DNA of 49,112 nucleotides, from positions 1 to 49,112 of the forward strand of contig NZ_JASBRE010000034.1 of NCBI RefSeq assembly GCF_029960815.1, given 5' to 3'. Of this stretch, positions 7,943-15,587 are shown one piece after another (the stretch's first letter is position 1; every line of letters starts with the position of its first letter). This DNA is from Pseudomonas sp. AL03. GTDB lineage: Bacteria; Pseudomonadota; Gammaproteobacteria; Pseudomonadales; Pseudomonadaceae. The notes beneath the pieces are model-generated. The model searched no databases, was not told where the DNA came from, and saw only the letters and a list, made by a program, of their open reading frames with translations. Made by a program: the position numbers and the translations under genes.

Positions 7943-10267
7943 TTAATTCATCCAGCCTTTGACCCAATCCATCACCGTTTCGCCGGAAACAGGGCTTTCG
8001 CCACCGCAAGCGGCACCGGGAGGCGGTTCGCTGCCGCGAATATACGGCATCTGCACGGCACCTGGGCAGTTGGCATCAGAGCCTTGTCCTGTGCGCGAAT
8101 CAACCCAGGCCTGAACAATGTTATCTGGCTGCGGCATGTCCAGCGGCAACGGATCGGCCTTGCGCATAAAACTGGTCCAGACTTGCAATGCACCGGTGGC
8201 ACCGGTGAACGGTGTCTTGCCGTTGTCATCGCGACCCAGCCAGACCACTGCCAGCAGGTCCTGACTGAAACCGGCGAACCAGCTGTCCCGCGAATCGTTA
8301 CTGGTGCCGGTCTTGCCGGCCAGCGTCAGGGTTTTCGGTAACACGTTGTAAACCGAACTGCCGGTGCCTTCACGCATGACCCGCTGCATGGCGCTCTGGA
8401 TCAGGTAAATGGAGGCCGGATCGAAGCGCTGCTGAATCTGGAACGGATAACGCTTGAGCGGTTCGCCTTCGGCGGTCAGTACGCTACGGATCCCGCGCAT
8501 CGGTGTATTGAAACCACCGTTGGCCAACGTCTGGTACATGGTCGCCACTTCGATCGGGGTCAGACCGCCAGCGCCTAGCAACATCGACGGGAACGCCGGG
8601 AATTCGCGACTCACACCGAGACGCGCCAAGGTCTTGAGGACATTCGGTACGCCCACCGCTAACCCGAGACGCGCGGTCGACAGGTTGTAGGAATGCGCCA
8701 GGCCCTGATAGAGAAATACGGTGCCGTGGGAACGGCGATCGTAGTTCTGCGGTTTCCAGACTTGACCGTCCGCGCCTTTGATAGAGAAGGAATCGTCCGA
8801 CAGCCAACTGGTCAAGGTGTACTGGCTCGGTTTCTCAAGGGCTGTCAGATAAACCGCCGGTTTGATCAAGGAGCCGATCGGTCGTACAGCATCCAGTGCA
8901 CGGTTGAAGCCGGCAAAACCGGCCTGACGACTGCCAATCATGGCCTGCACTTCACCGGTTTCCGGGTTGGTCACGACCATGGCCGCTTCAACCTCATCGG
9001 AGCCCTTGCGCCCGGACAGACGTTTGAAGGTGTCGTTGACCGACGCTTCGGCTTTCATCTGCAGGATCGGGTCGAAACTGGTAAAGATCCGCAGACCTTC
9101 TTCGGTCAAGTCTTCGTCGCGATAGTCTTCGCGCAACTGACGTTTAACCAGATCGAGGAATCCCGGGAACGAGCTGTCCGCCAGACTGCCGCGCTTGGTC
9201 ACGCCCAACGGCATCTTCTTCGCGGCTTCGACTTGCTCGGCAGTGGCGACGCCCTGCTCCAGCAATACGTCGAGTACCAGATTGCGCCGCTCAAGGGCAC
9301 GTTCCGGATAACGACGTGGGTTGTAGGAAGACGGCCCTTTGACCATGCCCACCAGCAACGCCACTTGATGCAGCTTCAGTTCGGCCAACGGCTGGCTGAA
9401 GAAGAACTGGCTGGCCAGACCGAAACCGTGCACCGCACGTTGACCGTCCTGACCGATAAACACTTCGTTGAGATAAGCCTCAAGGATTTCGGGTTTGTCG
9501 TAGTGCAGCTCAAGCAACAGCGCCATCATCGCTTCGGTGAGCTTGCGGCTCAGGCTGCGTTCATTGGTCAGGTAGAAGTTTTTGACCAACTGTTGAGTCA
9601 GGGTACTACCGCCCTGGCGCATCCGACCGGACGAACCGTTGACCCAGATCGCCCGAGCGATCGACTTCGGTGAAACGCCAAAGTGGTGATAGAAGTCGCG
9701 GTCTTCAACAGCCACCAGAGTCTCGAGCAAGTACGGCGGCACCTGATCGATCTTGATCAGGATCCGGTCTTCAAGGTTTTTCGGGTACAGGCCACCGATC
9801 AGCAGTGGCTCAAGGCGAACGACCGAAAGCTTCGAACCGTTGGTCGCCGAAAGTTCGGCCACGTAGTCGCCAGAGAAACGCACCCGTACCGGCTGCGCTT
9901 GCTCCATGCCTTCATAGAACTGAAAGCCACGGGTATTCAGATCGACGGTATTGCCGTTGACCGAGGCGGCACCGGGGCCGTTGGCCGCGCTTTCGCGTCG
10001 ATAACCCAAGGCATCGAGCTCGGTTAGAAAGTCGTCCTTGCTGAGCTTTTGTCCGACGAACAGCTCGAGCGGGCGCGCATACACCTTCGCCGGGATGGTC
10101 CAGCGCTTGCCGGAGAACTTCTCCTGGACGATGGCGTCGAGGTAAACCGCGAACCCAGCGAGCACCACAAGGCCGACCAGACTGAGTTTAATGGCCCAGC
10201 CCAGCCAGGGGCGCAGGCCCTTGGAAGGTGGTTTTTTGGGGGTACGGGGGGATCGAGTACGAGTCAT
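7943..10267 (-). CDS. mrcB: Penicillin-binding protein 1B, bifunctional glycosyltransferase/transpeptidase
   Basis: A 774-residue class A PBP that polymerises and crosslinks peptidoglycan. A short basic cytoplasmic tail is followed by one membrane helix (about 24-44) and a UB2H-like region. The GT51 glycosyltransferase has its catalytic Glu188 in VAVEDRDFYHHFG and the QGGSTLTQQL motif (218-227). The transpeptidase has Ser466 in GSLIKP (SxxK), SYN (526-528) and KTGT (652-655). All catalytic motifs are intact. It is divergent from the gene at 10387, with about 120 bases for both promoters, and is followed by the TPR lipoprotein. Confidence 0.96.
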   Translation of the reverse strand: MTRTRSPRTPKKPPSKGLRPWLGWAIKLSLVGLVVLAGFAVYLDAIVQEKFSGKRWTIPAKVYARPLELFVGQKLSKDDFLTELDALGYRRESAANGPGAASVNGNTVDLNTRGFQFYEGMEQAQPVRVRFSGDYVAELSATNGSKLSVVRLEPLLIGGLYPKNLEDRILIKIDQVPPYLLETLVAVEDRDFYHHFGVSPKSIARAIWVNGSSGRMRQGGSTLTQQLVKNFYLTNERSLSRKLTEAMMALLLELHYDKPEILEAYLNEVFIGQDGQRAVHGFGLASQFFFSQPLAELKLHQVALLVGMVKGPSSYNPRRYPERALERRNLVLDVLLEQGVATAEQVEAAKKMPLGVTKRGSLADSSFPGFLDLVKRQLREDYRDEDLTEEGLRIFTSFDPILQMKAEASVNDTFKRLSGRKGSDEVEAAMVVTNPETGEVQAMIGSRQAGFAGFNRALDAVRPIGSLIKPAVYLTALEKPSQYTLTSWLSDDSFSIKGADGQVWKPQNYDRRSHGTVFLYQGLAHSYNLSTARLGLAVGVPNVLKTLARLGVSREFPAFPSMLLGAGGLTPIEVATMYQTLANGGFNTPMRGIRSVLTAEGEPLKRYPFQIQQRFDPASIYLIQSAMQRVMREGTGSSVYNVLPKTLTLAGKTGTSNDSRDSWFAGFSQDLLAVVWLGRDDNGKTPFTGATGALQVWTSFMRKADPLPLDMPQPDNIVQAWVDSRTGQGSDANCPGAVQMPYIRGSEPPPGAACGGESPVSGETVMDWVKGWMN

Positions 10268-10386
10268 GGCGGCGGATTATACGCACTTTATTCATACTCA
10301 ACAGGAGCCCTCCGAGGTTTGCGTCAGGCGGACTTACGGCCATAATGGCGGCCGTGAATTTTTCCCCAGACTCTGAAGGATCGCCT

Positions 10387-11943
10387 GTGAGCCAGTCCCT
10401 GATCGCTGCCCTGCAAAACCCGGCCCTCTACCCGCATCCCGTAGACGGATTCCAGGTCATCGAAACCCATATTTCCTGGGTAATCCTCACCGGCCCCTTT
10501 GCTTATAAATTGAAGAAACCAGTGAATTTCGGCTTCCTGGATTTCACCAGCCTCGACGCTCGCGAGCATTTCTGCGGTGAAGAGCTGCGTCTTAACCAGC
10601 GCCTGACCAACGATTTGTATCTAGAAGTGTTGCCGATCACCGGCAGCGCCGAAGCACCCCAACTGGCCGGCGAGGGTCCAGTCGTCGATTACGCACTAAA
10701 AATGCGTCAATTCCCGCAGAGCCAGCTGCTCAGCACGCTGCAAGCCAACGGCGAATTGACCACTGCGCACATCGACGAGATGGCCGCGCAGATCGCCCAG
10801 TTCCACCTCACCGCACCGAAGGTCCCTGCCGAACACGAAGCCGGCACCCCGGACAGCGTGATGGCGCCGGTACGCCAGAACTTCGAACAGATCCGTCCGT
10901 TTCTAAGCGACAAGGCCGATCTGCTGCAACTCGACGCCCTGCAAGCCTGGGCCGAAAGCAGCTTCGAACGCCTCAAGCCACTGTTCGCCCAGCGCAAGGC
11001 CGAAGGTTTCATCCGCGAATGCCACGGTGACATCCACCTGGGCAACGCCACCGTGATCGACGGCAAAGTCGTGATCTTCGACTGCATCGAGTTCAACGAA
11101 CCGTTCCGCTTCACCGACGTTTACGCCGACACCGGTTTCCTGGCGATGGACCTGGAAGACCGTGGTCTGAAGAGTCTGGCGCGTCGCTTCATCAGCCAGT
11201 ACCTGGAACTGACCGGCGATTACCAGGGCCTTGAGTTGCTGAACTTCTATAAAGCCTACCGCGCACTGGTCCGCGCCAAGGTCAGCCTGTTCAGCATGCC
11301 GGCCGAGGCCGACCCGGTGCAGCGAGCCACCACCCTGCGTCAGTACCGCAATTACGCCAACCTGGCGGAAAGCTACAGCACCATTCCTTCGCGCTTCATG
11401 GCCATCACCCACGGTGTTTCTGCCGTCGGTAAAAGCCACGTGGCCATGCGTCTGGTGGAAGCGTTGGGCGCCATTCGCCTGCGTTCCGATGTAGAGCGCA
11501 AACGTCTGTTCGGCGAGCAAACCGTACCCAACGACCCCCAGGCCGGCATCTATAGTGCAGACGCCAGCGCCGCCACTTACACCCGCCTGCATGAAATTGC
11601 CGGGGTAATCCTGCGTGCTGGTTTCCCGGTGGTGATCGATGCGACTTACCTCAAGCGCGACCAGCGTGACGGCGCAGCGAAAATCGCCGAAGCCACCGGC
11701 GCGCCATTCCTGATCCTCGATTGCAATGCGCCGCAAGCGGTGATCGAGAGCTGGCTGGCCCTGCGCCAGGCAGACAAAAAGGACCCGTCCGACGCCAACC
11801 TGACCGTTATCGAAGCCCAACAAGCCACGCGTGAGGCCCTGACGCCAGCAGAGATTCTCTGCAGCAAACGCGTTCAGACCAATGAAAGCGGAACCCTCGA
11901 CACAGTCGTTGCACAGATTCGCCAGCGCCTGCCGGGTCTGTAA
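10387..11943 (+). CDS. Fusion of aminoglycoside-phosphotransferase-like domain and P-loop kinase
   Basis: A 518-residue two-domain protein. The N-terminal half (about 1-330) resembles the APH/protein-kinase-like fold, with the catalytic loop HGDIHLGN (213-220) and metal motif FDCIEF (231-236). The C-terminal half is a P-loop ATPase/kinase with Walker A GVSAVGKS (343-350) followed by LRSDVERKRLF, like zeta-toxin or gluconate kinase relatives. The family is widespread in proteobacteria, usually annotated AAA family ATPase; its substrate is unknown. GTG at 10387 is chosen because GAAGGA lies 6 bases upstream. An ATG at 10345 is a poorer alternative. Confidence 0.85.
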   Translation: MSQSLIAALQNPALYPHPVDGFQVIETHISWVILTGPFAYKLKKPVNFGFLDFTSLDAREHFCGEELRLNQRLTNDLYLEVLPITGSAEAPQLAGEGPVVDYALKMRQFPQSQLLSTLQANGELTTAHIDEMAAQIAQFHLTAPKVPAEHEAGTPDSVMAPVRQNFEQIRPFLSDKADLLQLDALQAWAESSFERLKPLFAQRKAEGFIRECHGDIHLGNATVIDGKVVIFDCIEFNEPFRFTDVYADTGFLAMDLEDRGLKSLARRFISQYLELTGDYQGLELLNFYKAYRALVRAKVSLFSMPAEADPVQRATTLRQYRNYANLAESYSTIPSRFMAITHGVSAVGKSHVAMRLVEALGAIRLRSDVERKRLFGEQTVPNDPQAGIYSADASAATYTRLHEIAGVILRAGFPVVIDATYLKRDQRDGAAKIAEATGAPFLILDCNAPQAVIESWLALRQADKKDPSDANLTVIEAQQATREALTPAEILCSKRVQTNESGTLDTVVAQIRQRLPGL

Positions 11944-11954
11944 GAAACTATTTC

Positions 11955-11984
11955 AGCCGTGAAGCCTTCGCCGGCTTCACGGCT
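11955..11984 (+). terminator. Strong hairpin after the phosphotransferase/kinase gene
   Basis: A perfect 12-base stem, AGCCGTGAAGCC / GGCTTCACGGCT, with a 6-base loop containing TTCG, 11 bases after the stop. An outer CTATTT...AAATAG pairing may extend it. There is no T-run, so termination would be imperfect. It may act as an mRNA 3' stabiliser. Confidence 0.5.
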
Positions 11985-11993
11985 GCCAAATAG

Positions 11994-12008
11994 TGGCACT
12001 ATACTGGC
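11994..12008 (+). promoter_or_regulatory. Candidate promoter of the pentapeptide-repeat gene (sigma-54-like -24/-12, overlapping a TATACT -10)
   Basis: TGGCAC-TATAC-TGGC matches the sigma-54 consensus with one mismatch in the -12 element, and GG and GC are exactly 10 bases apart. A TATACT hexamer in the same stretch could instead be a sigma-70 -10. It sits 26 bases upstream of the ATG at 12035. No activator site was identified. Confidence 0.35.
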
Positions 12009-12034
12009 GTCATAAAACCAACAGGTGATGTGAC

Positions 12035-12379
12035 ATGAGCCAGCCGAAACTACTCGACACCCCGCTTTATGCGTTGCTGCACAAAGACGACATCACAGGT
12101 TTCAACAACGAGCGTCCCAAAGACGGACCTATCGACATGGTCGGTGGCGATTTCCGGGGTTTGGACCTGCGTGAGCTGAACGCCGACGGTGTCGACTTTA
12201 CCGATGCCTATTTCCGCTCCGCCGACTTGCGCGGCATCGACTTTCGCAACGCCTCCCTGGAAGGCGCGAGCCTCGCTCATGCGCAGATCTCCGGCGCCTA
12301 CTTCCCGCCAGAGCTGAGTGCTGACGAGATCCTGATGTCAATGAATTTCGGTACACGCCTGCGTTATCGCACTCGCTAA
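12035..12379 (+). CDS. Pentapeptide repeat-containing protein
   Basis: A 114-residue cytosolic protein. Its central part (about 45-90) shows pentapeptide repeats A(D/N)LxX (DLRELNADGVDF, ADLRGIDFRNASLEGASLAHAQISGAYF), which fold as a right-handed quadrilateral beta helix. The C-terminus (MSMNFGTRLRYRTR) is basic. It is shorter than DNA-mimicking Qnr-type pentapeptide proteins. Function unknown. AGGTGA precedes the ATG. A candidate promoter lies just upstream, and a hairpin follows at 12399. Confidence 0.88.
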   Translation: MSQPKLLDTPLYALLHKDDITGFNNERPKDGPIDMVGGDFRGLDLRELNADGVDFTDAYFRSADLRGIDFRNASLEGASLAHAQISGAYFPPELSADEILMSMNFGTRLRYRTR

Positions 12380-12398
12380 AAGCGACCTTTGACTGCCA

Positions 12399-12427
12399 CG
12401 TTCAGCGCCCCCGCTTTGCGCTGAACG
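12399..12427 (+). terminator. Hairpin downstream of the pentapeptide-repeat gene
   Basis: A perfect 10-base stem, CGTTCAGCGC / GCGCTGAACG, with a 9-base loop, 20 bases after the stop codon. The following sequence has only a short T-tract (ATATTTTG), so it is a weak or factor-assisted terminator. The rest of the gap to 12624 shows nothing recognisable. Confidence 0.5.
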
Positions 12428-12624
12428 CTGGGCATATTTTGCCTGGAGACCTGATTCCACCCCCCTCTCTTCCTACCGCGCTCGCGGACGTTCACGCCGC
12501 TTGGGGAGTTCGCCGCTTAGAAGCTTTTGCGTCGAAACCGACCAAACAATCACGCTTTTCCTACTGATGGCTACACTCCTGAGAAGCTCGCCCACGCACC
12601 GTTCGGCCGTCGCAAGGAGGCTTG

Positions 12625-12897
12625 ATGAATGATGAACTGCAGCACCTGAAGAATCTTGGCAAGACGTCGGCACAGTGGCTGCACGCCGTGGGCATCCACA
12701 GCGCTTCGGATTTGCGTCGACTGGGGGCGGTGGATGCTTATCGGGCCGTGCGCACGCGCGGGTTTCGAGCATCCAAGGTGTTGTTGTATGCCATCGAAGG
12801 TGCCCTGATGGATGTGCACTGGAACGACATTCCCGCCGAGCGCAAGGAAGCCTTGAACAAACAGCTGGAGGCTATTTCGTCACGTCACAAGAACTGA
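12625..12897 (+). CDS. TfoX/Sxy C-terminal domain protein
   Basis: A 90-residue protein consisting only of the TfoX C-terminal helical domain (LKNLGKTSAQWLHAVGIHSASDLRRLGAVDAY..., a helix-hairpin-helix-like fold). The N-terminal TfoX domain of the full-length competence regulator is absent, as in many stand-alone Pseudomonas members. The ATG at 12625 follows AAGGAGG by 4 bases. It ends 15 bases before the cyclic-nucleotide-binding gene, so the two are probably one operon. Its role is unknown; a link to competence should not be assumed. Confidence 0.88.
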   Translation: MNDELQHLKNLGKTSAQWLHAVGIHSASDLRRLGAVDAYRAVRTRGFRASKVLLYAIEGALMDVHWNDIPAERKEALNKQLEAISSRHKN

Positions 12898-12912
12898 ACG
12901 GACGCAGCAACC

Positions 12913-13713
12913 ATGTACCTACTTGGGGAACAACCGGCTTACGCCGATGCGTTGATCAATCGACTGCAACATATTCCCGTCCGCCTGCTGGAAGGTTTGA
13001 CACCTTGTGGACCGCCCCTGGCGTTTTCAGCCGTCGATGATCTGGCGGCCCTATTACCCGGCAATCAACTGTTTGTATTGGACAATGGCCTGCTGCATGG
13101 ATGCATTGACGAGCGGGCACTGTTCTATCTGCACGAGGGCGATCTGATCGGCCTGCGTCAGGGCACGGAACTGCCGCGCTGCCGCTTTCGCAGCGATAGC
13201 CCACTGGCATTGACGCCTTACCTGCGATCCGAGGTTTTTCAGCATATCTATGCTGTCCCGGAGCGTTCGGAGCTGTTCCTTCAATACATCGCCGGTCAGT
13301 CCGCCCTGCTGTCCGACGCCGTCGCCCGCCTGAAACAACCCGAGTTTCGAAGCACCAATGGCTTTCAGCGCGTGGCCAGTGGCGAAGTGTTAATCCGTCA
13401 GGGCGATGAGGCGGATCACGTATTCGTCATCATTGATGGTCATGCCGAAGCCTTTGTCGACGGGCATAAAGTCGGTGATGTACCCAAGGACGAGATTTTC
13501 GGCGCCATGGCGGTGTTCACCGGCGAGAAGCGTAACGCCAGCGTGATCACCAGCGAACCCAGCACCATCATGCTGATTCCCAAGGACCAGTTTCTCAGTC
13601 TGACCCAAAGCAACCCGAAGATCGCCCACAGCCTGATCGAGAGCATGGCCCGACGCATCGACCTGTTGAACAAGCAGGTCACTGAGCTGAGTTCGCTCAA
13701 TCGTACAGGCTGA
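12913..13713 (+). CDS. Cyclic-nucleotide-binding-domain protein
   Basis: A 266-residue protein. Residues about 130-250 form a Crp-type cyclic nucleotide-binding beta roll (VASGEVLIRQGDEADHVFVIIDG; later GDVPKDEIFGAMAVFTGEKRNASVIT, corresponding to the phosphate-binding cassette, here GAMAVFTGEKRNASV instead of the canonical GELAL...RAA). The N-terminal about 125 residues show no recognised fold. No helix-turn-helix follows, so it is not a CRP-like transcription factor. It may be a sensor or scaffold acting through protein contact. The degenerate cassette leaves ligand binding in doubt. It lies in an operon with the TfoX_C gene and 100 bases upstream of prrF. Confidence 0.85.
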   Translation: MYLLGEQPAYADALINRLQHIPVRLLEGLTPCGPPLAFSAVDDLAALLPGNQLFVLDNGLLHGCIDERALFYLHEGDLIGLRQGTELPRCRFRSDSPLALTPYLRSEVFQHIYAVPERSELFLQYIAGQSALLSDAVARLKQPEFRSTNGFQRVASGEVLIRQGDEADHVFVIIDGHAEAFVDGHKVGDVPKDEIFGAMAVFTGEKRNASVITSEPSTIMLIPKDQFLSLTQSNPKIAHSLIESMARRIDLLNKQVTELSSLNRTG

Positions 13714-13779
13714 AGAGCAATGATTACGGGCGTTTCCCGCCATTGAACAGCGTAGTTCAAATAATTGAGAAATCAGCGG

Positions 13780-13813
13780 TTGACTTGGTAATGCGAATCG
13801 CTATGATTATCAC
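13780..13813 (+). promoter_or_regulatory. PrrF promoter with Fur box
   Basis: A -35 TTGACT (13780-13785) and -10 TATGAT (13802-13807) stand 16 bases apart, and the sRNA start lies 7 bases further on. The stretch GCGAATCGCTATGATTATC over the -10 resembles the 19-base Fur box. Fur-Fe2+ bound there would block RNA polymerase, so the RNA should be made only when iron is scarce. Confidence 0.7.
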
Positions 13814-13925
13814 AACTGGTCGCGAGACTGGTCGATATTTGAAAAGCCCTTGGTTCGGACTCTCAGATATCTCCTCATCAGGCTAATCACGGTTATTTGA
13901 CCCGGCTCTTGCCGGGTCTTTTTTT
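13814..13925 (+). ncRNA. prrF: PrrF iron-responsive small regulatory RNA
   Basis: A roughly 112-base sRNA recognised by its 5' end AACTGGTCGCGAGA and by the conserved core CTCTCAGATATCTCCTCATC followed by AGGCTAATCACGG, which is the seed region of P. aeruginosa PrrF1/PrrF2. It ends in a perfect terminator, GACCCGGC-TCTT-GCCGGGTC plus seven T. PrrF represses iron-containing, non-essential enzymes when Fur is inactive; it is the Pseudomonas counterpart of RyhB. Only one copy is present here, as usual outside P. aeruginosa. It lies 22 bases from the convergent end of the heme-uptake operon. Confidence 0.88.
13899..13925 (+). terminator. PrrF intrinsic terminator
   Basis: An 8-base GC-rich stem GACCCGGC/GCCGGGTC with loop TCTT, followed by seven T. 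It forms the 3' end of PrrF and the Hfq-binding U-tail. It also stands between convergent transcription units. Confidence 0.93.
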
Positions 13926-13946
13926 GCCTGGAGAAAAGTCGTTCGG

Positions 13947-14798
13947 TCACTTGCCAAATTGCTTACGCATTTGCGCGCAGTAATCCTGGGGGGGTGTGGC
14001 AGGCGTGTACCAGACGTAATCAGCCATGGCCGGTGTGACCTCGCTGCCCTGCTCCGCCAGCACCACCACCACAGGCGCCTGAGGCTCTCCCAGATCAAGC
14101 ACATGGATCGGCACGCCGACATCCTTGCGCGCATGGTAAGCGCCGGCAAACAACAGTGAAGGCGTAGGCGCCACGAGCAAGCGCTCGGCCATCCGTCTGT
14201 CACGTTGCTGTTGGACCGCCAGCATCGCCGGCATCTGCGATTCAGGCAGCAGACCACAGTGGGAGTCGCTGATTTGCTCCAGCAATTCGTCCTTGACTGA
14301 AGCAGCGCTGGAGCGCGACCCGCTCAATGTCGGGGGATTGGCGTAAACGGTACGGACTTCAAGCGTGTCCAGATTGGCTGCCAGCAGCGGGTATGGCTGG
14401 GCCAGCGCGAAACGAACGACCGGCCCGTACACATTCCAGTCCCAGCCAGATTGCCAGGCCAATGCACCGGGCAAATCCGCCGGTGGCGGCGAGGTGCGGC
14501 GAACGTCGTCGACGCGCCGCTGTTGATCAGGCGTGAGCATTTCCAGCAACAGACTGCCTTGAGTTCGCCGCTCACTCAGCGACTGCAATAACCACAATTG
14601 CAGTTGATGGTGATCGCGATTGTCATGCTGTTCACCCACGATCAGCCGCAAAGGCTTCTCCAACCGCGCAACCAGCTCCTGAGCCGTGAGGGTCTGGCCG
14701 CTGCGCAAGTCCCGAATCTCGCCGACCACCGACGGCGGATTCGAAACATGCTGGCAGGCACTCAGCATCAGCAAAGCCAGCAGCAAAAACTTACGCAT
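13947..14798 (-). CDS. ChaN/PhuW-type heme-uptake lipoprotein
   Basis: A 283-residue lipoprotein (MRKFLLLALLMLSACQ, lipobox Cys15) of the ChaN family. Members bind cofacial heme and are thought to hand it on at the outer membrane. The conserved blocks LIVGEQHDNRDHHQLQ (about 52-67) and LLFAGAYHARKDVGVPIHVL are present. It is the last gene of the heme ABC operon, 21 bases after hmuV. The order T-U-V-lipoprotein matches phuTUVW of P. aeruginosa, which suggests it equals PhuW. The family is firm; the PhuW equation comes from synteny. Confidence 0.87.
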   Translation of the reverse strand: MRKFLLLALLMLSACQHVSNPPSVVGEIRDLRSGQTLTAQELVARLEKPLRLIVGEQHDNRDHHQLQLWLLQSLSERRTQGSLLLEMLTPDQQRRVDDVRRTSPPPADLPGALAWQSGWDWNVYGPVVRFALAQPYPLLAANLDTLEVRTVYANPPTLSGSRSSAASVKDELLEQISDSHCGLLPESQMPAMLAVQQQRDRRMAERLLVAPTPSLLFAGAYHARKDVGVPIHVLDLGEPQAPVVVVLAEQGSEVTPAMADYVWYTPATPPQDYCAQMRKQFGK

Positions 14799-14819
14799 GT
14801 GTTCACCCCCATAAAAAGC

Positions 14820-15587
14820 TCAGCGGGCGATGATCAGCGGATGCCCACGCTCCGGGTGCTGCTGCACCAGCACTTCCAGCCCGAACACGGCCTTGAGTGG
14901 TTCCGGGCGCAACACCTGCTCCGGTATATCGAGCGCCACCGGCCGCCCACTTTCGAGCAGTAACAGGCGATCACAATAGCGCGCCGCCAGGTTCAGATCA
15001 TGCAGGATCACCAGCACCGCCGCGCCGCGATGGGCGAACTCGCGCACGGCTTGCAACGTCGTGTGCTGATGAAGTGGGTCGAGCATCGATGTAGGCTCAT
15101 CGAGTAACAACGTTTGCCCTGCTTCGCCCGGCCAGAGCTGCGCCAGAACCCGAGCCAGATGCACCCGCTGACGTTCGCCACCGGACAAGGCCAGATAGCT
15201 GCGCCCACTCAAATGCCCGGCATCGGCAGCGTGCAACGCGGCGGCGACGATCTCGTCATCGCGAACCCGGCCGCTTTGATGGGGCAAGCGGCCCATGCCG
15301 ACCACTTCTTCGACACGAAAGGCGAAATCCAGGGTCGACACCTGCGGCAATACCGCCAAACGCTGCGCTCGCGCCGTTCCGGTCCAATCGCTCAACGCGC
15401 GCTCGTCGAGCCAGACGCTGCCGTGATCAGCCTTCAATTCACCGCACAAGGCGCCGAGCAAGGTGCTTTTACCGGCACCGTTAGGTCCCAGCACACCGAG
15501 GACTTCGCCCGGTTTGAGCTCAAGCGTGATGTCCGTCAGGACACTCTTTCGACCCCGACGGATTTGCAGATTTTGCGTTCGCAACAT
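14820..15587 (-). CDS. hmuV: Heme ABC transporter ATP-binding protein
   Basis: A 255-residue ATPase (HmuV/PhuV) that powers heme import across the inner membrane. Walker A is GPNGAGKST (34-42), the signature is LSGGERQRVHLARV (134-147) and Walker B is TLLLDEPTSMLD (159-170). His196-type switch sequence VLVILHDLNLAARYCDR follows. The length is standard. The start overlaps the hmuU stop by one base (TGATG). Expected to be induced by iron starvation with hmuT and hmuU. Confidence 0.95.
   Translation of the reverse strand: MLRTQNLQIRRGRKSVLTDITLELKPGEVLGVLGPNGAGKSTLLGALCGELKADHGSVWLDERALSDWTGTARAQRLAVLPQVSTLDFAFRVEEVVGMGRLPHQSGRVRDDEIVAAALHAADAGHLSGRSYLALSGGERQRVHLARVLAQLWPGEAGQTLLLDEPTSMLDPLHQHTTLQAVREFAHRGAAVLVILHDLNLAARYCDRLLLLESGRPVALDIPEQVLRPEPLKAVFGLEVLVQQHPERGHPLIIAR

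Noticed and set aside
12622..13713. TfoX-C and cNMP genes as a competence regulon
   Set aside because: The TfoX N-terminal domain is absent, the cNMP protein has no HTH, and no competence genes adjoin; the link would be by name only.
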